Shown here piece by piece: positions 1-10,312 of a stretch of DNA of 20,000 nucleotides (positions are counted from its first letter, which is position 1; every line of letters starts with the position of its first letter). The notes beneath the pieces were generated by a model, which was not told where the DNA came from, did not search any database, and saw nothing but the letters and a program-made list of their open reading frames with translations. Position numbers and translations under genes: made by a program. Source of the stretch: Botryococcus braunii (Eukaryota; Chlorophyta; Trebouxiophyceae); the NCBI GenBank assembly GCA_002005505.1, contig KV908403.1, positions 2,501 to 22,500 on the forward strand, in the 5' to 3' direction.

Positions 1-62
1 AGGCCCTGCTTGTCAAGTACCTTGTGAGCCCTGTGGAACCTTTTGACCAATGAATTCCTCAG

Positions 63-2441
63 GTGAAACATGTATTGAGGCAGGCTTGTTTTGATGGCCT
101 CTACCTGGGGCCCCACAGACCTGACATTCTGGTGGGGCTGGTGAAGGGTACACGGCTACTAAAAGCATCTGGGCTGGCCAATACATACATGCTTGCTAAG
201 AACTTTACAGAGGTAATGCAGTCTAATGACCTGCAAATCACTGTAGCTCTTTTTGAGATTTTGCGTGCCCACCAACTTGGCAGCCTGCTTTTCAAAACTT
301 AATCCTGCTGCATTACTTCCAGACTTATTGCATGTGATATTTTATCAGTAAGAATGGACCGCGTATCAGTAAGAATGGACGCCTCAAAGCATGCGAATTG
401 GTATGGCCATCTGCCATGTAGAGATGAAATTTGTTCTTGTGTCACCCACTGGCAGCAAAAATGAATCAGAACCATACTTAAGGGCCCCTGATTGTGTCCA
501 TTGCAGCGGTTGGTTCTAGCTGCTGACAGGAACCCCGTCCCAGTCTGCATTGTGAGGCCATCAGGAATTGGAGCCCTTGCCGGGGAGCCTTGCCCTGGTT
601 ACATTGGCAACCCCTCTGGAATGACAGCTTTCATACTTGCTTGGGCAGCAGGTAACCTTCTGCTACATTGCCAGTGGTAGAATGACATCACTTATCGTTG
701 CTAGACCATGGAGCCACTGTATCACTGTGTAAATGCAACTTGGAAAAATAGGGGGAAGGATAAAAATGGAAAGGGTATTGTACTTTTTATTTCCAGGGCT
801 GCTTGTATAACTTTATCCTTGGGGATTTACATGATACCGGGATGGCAGCACACCTCTGGGCCACGGACTACTTTGGTGCTCTTTTATGTTGCCTATGCTC
901 TTGTATTCGTCATTCTCAACCAGTAACTGCCTGGGGTTGATCAGGAGGCCTAACTGCAAAGGAGAACCTTAAGGATTTCAATTTGAACTCTGTTGCTGGG
1001 ATGGTCCCTGCCGATTGTGTATCATCAACAATACTGGCGGCCACCATTGCTGCGGCTGAGGGTATGTATTTCAGAGTGGGTTTTGGCATAATTTGGTTGG
1101 TCCTCCAGGGTTATAAGCAGGACTTGTTCGGACACGAGTTACCTTTACTACCAAGGACTCATTGAGAAGCAGTAGCTGCTAGAGACCTGCAATGACTTTC
1201 ATGATTGTGGACACATAGCTAGTTGTGCAATTGTCCTAGAAGGTTGCTTTGGCTTCCCTTGACTTAATAATCGTGCTGTTCTCCGTGCTTTCCTGCCTTG
1301 CATAGAATCGATTCCCAACAGAAATCCAAAGCAAAGCAATGGCTTGTTGAATACGAGTTACCTTTACTACCAAGGACTCATTGAGAAGCAGTAGCTGAAA
1401 GAGACCTGCAATGACTTTCATCATTGTGGACACATAGCTAATTGTGCAATTGTCCTAGTAGGTTGCTTTGGCTTTCCCTTGACTTAATACTCGTGCTGTT
1501 CTCCATTCTTTAGTCTCTGCCGGCTTTCATGTGATTACGGCTACTCCTAAAAGCAGTGATTCCTGGACTTTTTGTTGTAGATCTGGCGAGCACGCCCAAG
1601 ATATACCATGTTTGCAGCTCCGCATCCCATCCCCATAGTGTTGTCGACGCACGACTCACGGTCCTACAGTATTTCAAAGAGGATCCCCCAAGTGCAAGCG
1701 CCAAGGTACTGCCAAACATTCTGTTCAAAGCATCCCACAGTGTGGTCTTTCCGTTGTACAAGCCTTGTATGCAAACTAGCAATAAGTCAAAGTAGGATTC
1801 AGAGAGGAAGAAAAAGAAGAGACGAGGGCATGGGACTTGAGCATTGTGAAGAGTCATCTTGATTTTGTAACATTTATCTTCCAAACCCATACTAGCCTAC
1901 GGATCCAACAAATGGAGTCTACAGGAGAGGAACCTGAGCCAGTATTATTAACTACATCAAAATACATGTAAGGTGCACCATAACACTGTTTTAAACAAAT
2001 TTGAGCCACCTAACAGCATGCTCAAATGGTTTTACTTGTTTGACAATATCGGATTTGTAGGGCAAGCGTACTGTGTTGTCTGCAATCGGTGATTACTGAA
2101 CTTCGTGCATTTGCATTTGTAGGGCAACAGTACTGTGTTGTCTGCAATTGGTGATCACTGAATTTCATGCATTTCCACAGACGTTGTTGGAGGGTTGGAG
2201 AGAGGCTCGAGACGAACAGCTGGAGTGGCAAGACTACAACTTACATTTTGACGTTACAAACACCTTGGCTCTCCAGAAGCGCCTCAGTGGTCCGGAAGAG
2301 GCCGGTTTATCATGTGTCTGGCTGCCGACTGCGCCTGTGAATTGGAACCGATACTTTCGAACCTATTCAGCTGGAGTCAAGCACACATACTTGAGGGAGA
2401 AGCCCAAGGCTGGACTGAAGGAACAAGACTATGTCCCTTGA
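63..2441 (+). CDS. Alcohol-forming fatty acyl-CoA reductase (FAR), 5'-partial, five exons
   Basis: FAR reduces long-chain acyl-CoA (or acyl-ACP) to fatty alcohol with NADPH, feeding wax synthesis. Exons: 63-212, 507-651, 945-1061, 1581-1705, 2181-2441; all joins are GT-AG and phases agree (0, 1, 1, 0). Together they give 265 residues and a TGA stop. Exon 1 carries the SDR-type catalytic Tyr-x-x-x-Lys (YMLAK; Tyr codon 186-188). Exon 2 has VCIVRPSGIGALAGEPCPGY, the VIVRPS...EPFPGW signature of the NAD_binding_4 domain. Exon 3 has AGMVPADCVSSTIL, matching the family's DIVPVDxVVNA. Exon 4 has KIYHVCSSASHP, matching IYHVSSSxRNP. The last exon resembles the FAR C-terminal (Sterile) domain: FDVTNTLALQKRLS, then NWNRYF. 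The GxxGxxG dinucleotide-binding start lies upstream of the window. The stretch between the IYHV motif and the C-terminal domain looks shorter than in land-plant FARs. The family call is firm. Substrate and location (plastid or ER) cannot be told without the N-terminus. Confidence 0.85.
1134..1504 (+). repeat. Direct duplication of about 151 bp inside FAR intron 3
   Basis: Two near-identical copies at 1134-1284 and 1353-1504 are separated by about 68 bp (offset 219-220). Both begin ACGAGTTACCTTTACTACCA and end GTGCTGTTCTCC. They differ by a handful of substitutions and one inserted T. The copies lie wholly within the intron between exons 945-1061 and 1581-1705. Confidence 0.9.
2053..2178 (+). 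repeat. 62-bp tandem duplication at the 3' end of FAR intron 4
   Basis: Copy 1 starts at 2053 and copy 2 at 2115. Both start ATTTGTAGGGCAA and share TACTGTGTTGTCTGCAAT and a final TTC.TGCATTT. The second copy runs directly into the acceptor CCACAG used at 2180, so the sequence just upstream of the acceptor has been duplicated. Confidence 0.85.
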
Positions 2442-2550
2442 CGGAGGGGTTATTTTTTGCCCCTCTTTTTTTGGGGGGGGGGCCAATCATGGAGAAAACA
2501 ATCAACGTATGTAGCATGCTGTTCGGGCAACGTCAAGCTCGAGAATTGAC

Positions 2551-2580
2551 TTTGAACCCCCATGCGCATGGGGGTTCAAA
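2551..2580. repeat. Perfect 30-bp palindrome
   Basis: The left half TTTGAACCCCCATGC is followed at once by its exact reverse complement, with no spacer (centre between 2565 and 2566). It lies 110 bp after the FAR stop codon. Confidence 0.95.
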
Positions 2581-2604
2581 TGCCCCCCCTCCCCCCTAGC
2601 CTAG

Positions 2605-2620
2605 GGCGGCCGCGGCCGCC
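2605..2620. repeat. Perfect 16-bp GC palindrome
   Basis: GGCGGCCG is followed directly by CGGCCGCC. It lies 24 bp after the 30-bp palindrome and contains overlapping NotI-type octamers. Confidence 0.95.
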
Positions 2621-2707
2621 TATTCACATGACACCGCAGTGAAAAGTCCTGTAGGAGGTGCACTCCCCATATCGTCACCTACGTTCGTGTTTCCAGTCCT
2701 CTATAGG

Positions 2708-2729
2708 TCTGAAATAGATCTATTTCAGA
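2708..2729. repeat. Perfect 22-bp palindrome
   Basis: TCTGAAATAGA is followed directly by its reverse complement TCTATTTCAGA. Confidence 0.95.
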
Positions 2730-2846
2730 TGCAGTTGAATTAAGGACTACTTGATTAGAAATTGTAACCACAAGGGTCATGTGCAATCACCTGTCCCTTG
2801 CTGACTGGTTCCCACGTGTGTATAGCATGAGGCTGTTCAAATTAAC

Positions 2847-3074
2847 CTCCCAGTTTTCTCAAGACAATTCTAAAAGATTGAGGCATGCAAAACTCCCCGC
2901 AATCCTGATGGAATGGGCTTGATTGTTTTGCATGTTGGATATCCAACATGCAAATCCCATCGATGGGGACCCATTTGGCTTGGCATGCATACCCCACTAC
3001 CTTTGCAAGCCCCAATCTTTTAGAATTGTCTTGCGAGAACTGGGAGCTTAGAATTATCTTGAAAGAACTGGGAG
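2847..3074. mobile_element. Fold-back / MITE-like element with about 40-bp inverted arms
   Basis: The left arm (2847-2890) begins CTCCCAGTTTTCTCAAGACA. The right arm (3003-3046) reads as its near reverse complement, ending CTTGCGAGAACTGGGAG. Both arms contain the AATTCTAAAAGATTG block (inverted in the right arm). A second, diverged copy of the right arm end follows at 3047-3074 (TTAGAATTATCTTGAAAGAA then CTGGGAG). The centre holds the 28-bp palindrome at 2927-2954. No coding sequence is present. Size and symmetry fit a miniature inverted-repeat element, but I could not identify target-site duplications. Confidence 0.55.
2927..2954. repeat. Perfect 28-bp palindrome at the centre of the fold-back element
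   Basis: TTTGCATGTTGGAT is followed directly by its reverse complement ATCCAACATGCAAA. Confidence 0.95.
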
Positions 3075-3319
3075 AGTATTTTTGACGTCACGCTCTACAG
3101 TACAAGGAGAATTATGCATGTAAATCTTTCTGAATTGGTGTTCTGGATTTTGTTAGTTGGGTCAGTCACGAGGTGATCCCCAAGATGTTGGTGTCTGAAC
3201 TGGGTCATTTGCAAATTTTAAGTACAGACTGCAGCGTAATGACAGCCTTGACAAATACCCAACTTTTTCGCTCAAACAACAGCATGGTCACTTGTGCTAC
3301 TTAAAGAGGGGCATTTTCT

Positions 3320-3338
3320 TTCGTATTAGTAATACGAA
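3320..3338. repeat. 19-bp palindrome (9-bp arms, one-base centre)
   Basis: TTCGTATTA, a single G, then TAATACGAA. Confidence 0.9.
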
Positions 3339-3454
3339 TACTATTACTGGCCTGCTGAAACTTAGTTAAGCATCAGGCCTTAGGGCCTTTCATCGATGGC
3401 TTTTGCGAAGGACATCCATGAACGATGCTGTTATTTTGCTTAAGCTTTGTTTCA

Positions 3455-3478
3455 ATTGAATATTACGGAATATTCAAT
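3455..3478. repeat. Inverted repeat, 10-bp arms, ACGG loop
   Basis: ATTGAATATT, loop ACGG, AATATTCAAT. The arms are perfect. Confidence 0.9.
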
Positions 3479-3568
3479 GCCGTCGACATTTGTACGGTTG
3501 AAGGATGCTTGAGGCGCATCGGTTCAGTTACCACAAAGTTCCTATACCTATAGAGCAGGCGCGGAGGT

Positions 3569-3598
3569 GTAGTGCAGAGGCACTACTACCTCTGCACT
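3569..3598. repeat. Two overlapping alternative hairpins
   Basis: AGTGCAGAGG (3571-3580) pairs perfectly with CCTCTGCACT (3589-3598). GTAGTGC (3569-3575) can instead pair with GCACTAC (3580-3586). The two foldings exclude each other. Confidence 0.8.
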
Positions 3599-4953
3599 CA
3601 GAAACCGTGAATTTCATTCTATGACATTTTCGAGGTCCTGGAATTACATGGTGACTGCAGAACTAGTCAGCCTAACACAACCTTGAGGATTGTGGCCATT
3701 TATGATAGGTGTGAGTGCAGCACCCTTCTTTGACCATTCCTGTGGAGCTACTGCTATAACAGCTTTACCCCTCAAGCTCGCGTAATGCAGCTTGCTATGA
3801 CTCGAAATGATAGCCAGCGGAACGCCAAACTCCCCAAGTACCAGAGAGGTTCCCAATCATTTTATTATGTGTACCTTTATGGCCCTTCGTTCGCAACTTG
3901 TGGTCAGGGCACAAATCCTTGTACCAATGAACGCTGTAAGAATGTGACAGTCGATGTATTGCTCGGTCCCCCAACAGTTAGGATGATGGAAATAGGTGGT
4001 AGAGGACCAACCGTGGATCAAGATATCAGGTAAGTTAAGATGCTGGTATTGCCGTACTGAAGAACAGACTCAGAAGATGAAGCTGTAAAACAATCATAAG
4101 GCTCGGGTGAAAAAACAAATATGAACTCCTTTGTGTCTGGACGACAGTGGTTGGGGCGCGAGCTTCTCAGAACAATCAACCAGCCTTCATGGCTCACTCA
4201 AGCCTTGAACGAAGGCTTGGAACAAAAAAGGCTTGGGTCAGCCCCTACCTATTGTAGGATCTGCATTCCAAGTCAATCAATTTGTGGAACTAATTATCGC
4301 AATCGTGATGTTTAACACATCTGGGAATGTCACTAGTCGAAACACTACTGCTTACAAATTTATAGTATTACAGGCGATAGAATGCAACAGTGTTGCCGGC
4401 CTTGGTGCAAGTTTGCGCTCACCCCACTAATCCGTTCTCTTTCTTTCCATTGGTCGGACCCAGAAGCAAATACACCAGCCTTCCACATTCTGAACGACAA
4501 CCTACGCTTGTACAGTTGATCAGGTCTAGGTAGGTCCAGTCGCTTTATTCGTACAATTGTTTGCCTGGAGAAAAACAGAAAACTTAGTATGGTCATCAAC
4601 AGATTACGGTCCCTTCACTATAATAAATTTAAGTCTGCTGCAGACCCTCGAAGAACAGGGAGTGTGACGCTCATGTAGGTACAACTGATTCTCACGTGTA
4701 GCGCCACATGACACAAAACCCAGGTCGAACACCGGACACGTCAGAGCATCATTTTCGCAAGCAATCGGTATTCGGACCGGTGTCCACATAGGCACAATAA
4801 ACCGTGACTTCTTCGAGGCAGACTAGTCAATTCAATTGCAAATCTTTGGTTTCTTTTGGTATTGGTATACTATCTGACAGGACTGCGGTCTGGACAGTGC
4901 TCTACTTCTTCGGCAGGTTGTTGAGTTCTGGAACCTTGTAGAAGAAGTCCCTG

Positions 4954-7300
4954 ATGGTTATGGCGTTGCATGTACAGAGCTTTTGCAACAATCAACAAAC
5001 TTCCTTTAGATTTCGCTCCACTGACCGTTTTATTTGTCATGGGTTGTCCCGTCGGCGGCTTGTGCGACCCGGAGCTCGTCGCCAGTGTATTGTGCGGGCA
5101 GAGGGAGCGGACAGTACTGCATTGGTATGTTCGTCGTTGTTACTGGAGCCTGCTATAGTATCGGATGGCAGGGGCGTGCCACGCCTTGGAGCCCGAGATT
5201 AGGTTGCAGTATCTGACTGTTGCAACGTTGCTCGTGTCCCGTGTTGGCGGTCTTGTGAAGGTTTGATCTGAACTCGTTTTGATATTGGTAGAGTTTTGAG
5301 GTGTATCCCCGTGCTGAATGGTCTGAGCTGATAGACGGAACTATTGAAAGTGGGCAATGTCCACAGCGAGGCCCAAATTGAGGCCTGAAGTCCAAGACAT
5401 CTATTTCCGGCCTGAATCATTCCTCCATTGAGGTTCTATGCGTCTTCATCCCTGTTTCTGGACTGTTTCAGGCACCTGCCAAGCCTCGAACTCCTCTGGG
5501 CGAGATGATGTCTTACTACCTGAGCATGGAACCACACCTCTTTCGCGATGCACTGGAAACACAGTTTGTGCGCCTGAAGAATGAAAAGGATGAGAGAGAG
5601 AAGCAAATGGAGGAGAAGCAGAAGCTTGCAGAATCAAGTCCAACAGGAACGGACAGCGCTGACCTTGTGCTTTACAGGTAGAAATGTACCATTTGTGAGA
5701 GACCTGATTCAGTGGAGTGTACAGCAGCGGTGGTTAAAGTGATTTATTAGTCTGCCTCCCCCCTGAGAGTCTACATTATTTTTTCAGTGGAGCTCGTGGT
5801 GGCTGGAGGAACAATTTGTGGAGGCTGGAGGAGCTATTGCTGTGATAGTTTACAGTCGGAACATAATAGTATTGGGGCTATCCTGCATGTCGCACAGCTT
5901 GAGAGTGTGCTTTCCTCTGGATGGGCTAACACCTGTTGCACAATTGCCTTACGTTGCCAAGACAGTGTTTTTTTGCAGGCGCATGGACGAGGTGAAATCA
6001 AACGAACAGCGGGTAACAGTGGAGGACCTAATGTATGTGAGTGTGTTGGAGAAGTTCCTGGAGGTTGGCGTCAACATGATGCCTCGTTTAGAAAATGTCT
6101 CGGAGAACCATACCACGCTACAAGCCCTTACAGAAAGTATCCATACTGAAGAAGCCTTGGACCTGGTTAAAGACCACATGCGTGCTGTCATGGGGCCTGC
6201 TGCGATCCAATTTGCAGATGCCACCATTCGCATGGCCAAGCTGCAAGCCGCTCAAGTGGGACACCTCCCTGCTCGCTGACATATGCAGAACCGTCTGCTC
6301 TTAATTGTAAACCTTTCTTGAATTTGGGTTGTGGTGCATCCTGCTTTTCCTTTAGCCTGCTACGGCTACGGCTTATGCCTGTGGTTGGCAAGATGCACAG
6401 GAAATGATGTTTTTATCTTGCGAGTGGTTGTTCTTTTTACAAAAACCTGTGAGGCACTTTTCCATGGTTTTAAAGACCTGCAAGCAGCCAGGCCTCTTCG
6501 ACTAATGTTTTTTTTCTTGGCTGAGCAGGTCTATGCAGCGAGCGTGATGTTTGGGTACTTTCTGAGGAGAGTAGACAAGAGATTTCAGTTGGCAAAGAGT
6601 TTTGGCATGCTTCCTGAGAGTCGGGAGGACACGGTGGCTCGGTTGGAACGCCTTTTTCTGCAGGTACTTGGCTCTGCCTCTTGAAATGAAGGGTCTTTTG
6701 ATTTCAACGATTGTCACACCTCCATTTTGGAATTACTTGTGGGCAGCAACTGCTCTGCTACCAGTCATTACCAATTTGGGTTTTTCCCTGCATCGTGAAT
6801 CAGACATTTCCCCTCGAAATGAAAAATGAGGTTTGCATTAGATTGGTAGCGTTCCTCTTCAGTTTTGGCCATCTGGCCTCCTAATAGCACCCACCCTTGA
6901 TGTTTCCTGTCGAGCCTTGTTTCCTAGCTCCAGGATCAAGAACTCAGTAACAATTGTGGGGAGCCAGGCGGACCATCCAGATGATGCTGAGGATTTGGAC
7001 AGTGCATCTGCCACAAGGCCCTCTGAAAGTGGGGCAGAGTCTCAGGAGGCAGACACGTCAAGTGCAGAGGCTAGCTCTTCATCTCAGCCTTCAACTTCCA
7101 AGGAGGTACCAAAGCCTGCCAAAGGGGCCTTGAAGAAGTACATTGACAGTTTTGATAAGCAAACTGTTATCGAAATGGCTCGGCTTGTGAGCATGGAAGG
7201 TGCTGCATTAGTGGAGCTGCAGACGCAGGCGCTTTTTGGGGACCTGACTGCGCTCCAGCGCCAAATGCAGGTCTGTCACAATGCATCATCAGAGCGCGCG

Positions 7301-7382
<82 letters not shown>

Positions 7383-8325
7383 ACACTTCTTCTTAAGGTA
7401 TGACAGCAAGGATGAAGGGACCAGATGCTAGGGTGAACCTTTGCCTCCCCAAGTACCTGGTTAAGTACATGGTTGGCCTGCCCTAGGAGAGGGGGAAGGC
7501 TGGGAGACAGGATCTCTGCTCAAGTATGAGCAAGGGAAGGCTGGGATTGACAAGTGCACGTTATTGGGCATGTGATGCTAAGGGTTTTTTAGTTCTAAGT
7601 ATTGGTTCGGTGTGACTGGGGTTGTTGTTCAGTCTACCTGGGGTTCTGGCAGTGAAAGCGGTAGGTTGGAGATTGGCTTTACATTGTTCGCCTGTGCTGG
7701 GTGCAGATTTTAGATGACAAAATTCAGTTGTGAAAAGATGAACGAGAGCTGGCATGTGCAGGTTGTCTTGACAGCATAATTGAGGGAACATTGGGTCAAC
7801 CCCGAGAGTAGACCGGGCTTGGAACAAGGGAGAGCGATGTTTTGTTATGGAGGCCGAGCCTAAGTTTTGTGGATGAAGTGACCTCGGTGTCATTAGCCCC
7901 AGAGATGAGTTATAACTCTTCTGGATGGTGAGAGAGATGTTAGGGACATGCTGAGATTTAGAGCACTTGAGTTCACGTGATCAAGGGGCGCATCAGATTG
8001 GATGATCCAGAGAAGACATGCCTTCCAGTGTATCTGTCATCAACCCTTTGTTGAAAGTGTTGTTGTTTGGTTTCTGACCAGTCGGTGGCTGGGCATCTTG
8101 GTGCAGGAAGCAGTAGGGCAAGATGCCGTCTCCATCGAGGACCTCATGCAGAGGGTACAGGAAGCCGTCCAAGCGGGGAAAGTGGACCTTCTCACTGTCA
8201 CAGTAGCCACTCAACGGAGAGCGGTCTTGGAGGCTGTGGCTTTTGGTACCTTCCTGCGCGATGTCGAGGTAGACGTTGATACCAAGTATGGCATCCTCAC
8301 ACCAGCACGGGTGTCGCTTCCATGA
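4954..8325 (+). CDS. DUF760 family plastid protein (At3g17800-like), six exons
   Basis: Exons 4954-5124, 5472-5677, 5979-6255, 6529-6663, 6863-7270 and 8107-8325 join in phase (0, 2, 0, 0, 0) with GT-AG borders to give 471 residues. Exon 1 is Arg/Ser-rich and ends near CIVRAEG, typical of a chloroplast transit peptide; Met at 4954 or 4960 could start it. Exon 2 holds the first DUF760 block (PLGEMMSYYLSMEPHLF). Exon 3 follows with LYRRMDEVK and LYR-linked helices. Exon 4 has VYAASVMFGYFLRRVDKRFQ, the family's most conserved stretch. Exon 5 has a Ser/acidic low-complexity linker, then the second block (LKKYIDSFDKQT, EALFG-like QALFG). Exon 6 has RRAVLEAVAFGTFLRDVE before the stop. The family's biochemical role is unknown; plant members are plastid-targeted and one is described as UV-B-induced. 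The acceptor of exon 5 is the weakest call: 6863 follows a good pyrimidine tract and keeps frame, whereas CTAG at 6927 would break it. Confidence 0.88.
7303..7386 (+). repeat. (CA)n microsatellite, about 42 units, in DUF760 intron 5
   Basis: An almost pure CA tract with one T interruption near 7378. It begins 32 bases after the exon 5 donor (GTCTGT at 7271). Confidence 0.97.
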
Positions 8326-9909
8326 CCCTACAGGGCTGCTGAAGCAGCGGTCTGAGGCAAGAGGCTTCAAGTATCCTAACCTTTGTCATCTTGGTGTTTT
8401 CGCACGGCATAGTCGTTTATCTGACAGTTGCCGCTTGACCTGTGTCAGGGACTTCAAGGGCGCAATGAGTAGCGTCTATGAATTGGGCTCATTGGCCAGG
8501 GGGCCTGGCATGGCCCGAAAACCACTTTTTGATACTTTTTGTTGATGCATTCATCCCTTTGTTCCCGCATGTGGAACGGCCTGGAAGAGACAGCGTGAGT
8601 GCTCTCATTTCTCGTAGGCTTACATTAGCTACTCCTGGACATATGTGGTGGAAGGGCAGGATGTGAAGGATTCTGTTGGTATGAATGTTTAAGAGGGGGG
8701 CAGGCTTAAGGTTGTCGCCTCCTGCTCGCCTTTCTGTTGTGTTTATGGAAAGAATTCGGGCTGTTGTTTGGACAGGGCGTTGTGATTGGCCAAGATAGGG
8801 ATCGGGTTGATTGCATGTTGCGATGTTATGTCTGCACGGGGGTAAGGTAAGGTGAACAAGTTTGGAGGGACAGAGAAACTGTCTCTGACTTGTCAGGGGC
8901 ATTCGGGGCTCTGGTATGCAAGTTTTAGAGTTTCCAGGTAATGTCTACAAGTTTGCTATAGGCGCAGAGGTGTGTTGTTTGCCGTGTAACACGCCTCGGC
9001 TTGAGCGCATGCGTTGGTTCGGCGAGATTCGGTTTTGGGGGAGATTGTGGGCAATTGGAATGAATTTCATAATGATGGGATACCGTTGGGCAATAACAAG
9101 AGGAAAGGCGAAGACTTTCGGCTCAGCTGATTCATATTTTCCATCTGGCAGCAACCTCATTGAAGTATGTACTTAAATCTCCAAGTGTACGAGGAGTGAA
9201 GGTTGGGTGGCTGTGAGATGGATATGAACCAACAGTAGTCCACCATTTTTGTCCATCAGCGGTGGACCATCTGAGGTGGAGAAGTAAGAAGGAATTGTTC
9301 TTTCTTAATGTTGGCACGTCTTTCGCTCCGTTCGATGTGGCTCACTGTCTAGGTAGCCTCTTTGTGCGCAGTGGGGTAGAGATTGACATGTCAGTTCGCG
9401 GAGGTGATCATAGAGAATATGTGGTTGAGGAGACGATGGGGTACGTTGGAGTGTGCAAGCATGCACTAGATGTATCCCGATGGACTGGCTTATCCACATG
9501 CATATGTGATTATGTGATATTGTTTCCCTCCGTGGAGCGGTTATGCCACTGAACCTTGTCGATGTGAGATGCCTTCTGCTGAAGATGGAGGGGAGACAGA
9601 TGGCGACCAACTGAGTGGTTTGCGTCTGATGAAAGGAAGGAGTACTACATCCATCTGAAAGGCTCTCATTAGCCGTGTATGCTATCTTCACATTCTGGCC
9701 AATTGGCATCGTGCCTTGTGTGGGCCTGGGTCAAGGGATGTGAATCGTGGCCTTTGTTATTGGCATACGTTTTGAAGCGATTCAGCTTGATCTGCTTTCA
9801 TTGTGTAAACGGAAGTAAATTTCACTGTGTTACATGATCTACGTTTGGATATCACATGCAGTGGTTGTACATGGGGTGCAAGTAGGTCTTTGTCCACGAG
9901 GAGTCTTTG

Positions 9910-9978
9910 CCCCCCCCCCCCCCCTTCCCCGTGCTGTTTTGCTTCCCAATGGGCCCCGTGGGGGGGGGGGGGGGGGGG
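9910..9978. repeat. Facing C15 and G19 homopolymer runs
   Basis: Fifteen C at 9910-9924 and nineteen G at 9960-9978 are separated by 35 bases, so the strand can fold into a C:G stem-loop. GGGCCCCGTG lies just before the G run. Confidence 0.95.
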
Positions 9979-10020
9979 AGTGCTGTGCAGGAAAGTAAGT
10001 GCGAACCTGCATGCGTCTGG

Positions 10021-10035
10021 CTGTGCGTGCGCGCG

Positions 10036-10094
<59 letters not shown>

Positions 10095-10135
10095 TGCGCG
10101 CGCGCGTGTGTCCGTGTGCGTGCGTGTGCGTGTGT

Positions 10136-10196
<61 letters not shown>

Positions 10197-10227
10197 TGTG
10201 TGTGTGTGTGCGTGTGCGTGTGCGCCC

Positions 10228-10292
<65 letters not shown>

Positions 10293-10312
10293 CGTGTGCG
10301 TGTGTGTACGTA
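10021..10312 (+). repeat. Long (TG)n tract with CG-alternating interruptions
   Basis: About 290 bp of alternating purine-pyrimidine. Pure TG blocks are broken by GCGCGC blocks (for example 10029-10036, 10097-10106, 10138-10152). The open frames across it are artefacts of the repeat. Confidence 0.95.

Larger units (their letters stand above)
2442..4953. other. Intergenic region between FAR and DUF760, no supported gene
   Basis: Short open frames on both strands (for example 3785-4033 + and 3644-3856 -) show no recognisable domain and no convincing splice-linked continuation. The stretch contains a G10-12 run near 2471, several perfect palindromes between 2551 and 3478 (listed separately), a fold-back element at 2847-3074, and a small hairpin at 4201-4221 with arms CAAGCCTT/AAGGCTTG. 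The FAR 3' UTR and the DUF760 promoter must lie here. I could not place a polyadenylation signal or a TATA box with confidence. Confidence 0.6.

Noticed and set aside
785..926. Good-looking acceptor TTTCCAG at 796 as an extra FAR exon
   Set aside because: Joined to the preceding exon (phase 1) it meets TAA after three codons. The acceptor at 944 keeps frame and gives the expected family sequence.
2561..2590. tRNA T-arm-like sequence GGGGGTTCAAATGCCCCCC
   Set aside because: It is the right half of the 30-bp palindrome. No acceptor, D or anticodon arms can be built around it.
6921..6934. Acceptors CTAG (6927) and CCAG (6933) for DUF760 exon 5
   Set aside because: Both put the following DUF760 block out of frame with exon 4. 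The acceptor at 6862 keeps frame.
8916..9709. Open frames on both strands (8916-9176 +, 9262-9552 +, 9305-9709 -) as genes or transposon relics
   Set aside because: No recognisable motif, no supporting splice sites in phase, and the frames overlap each other.
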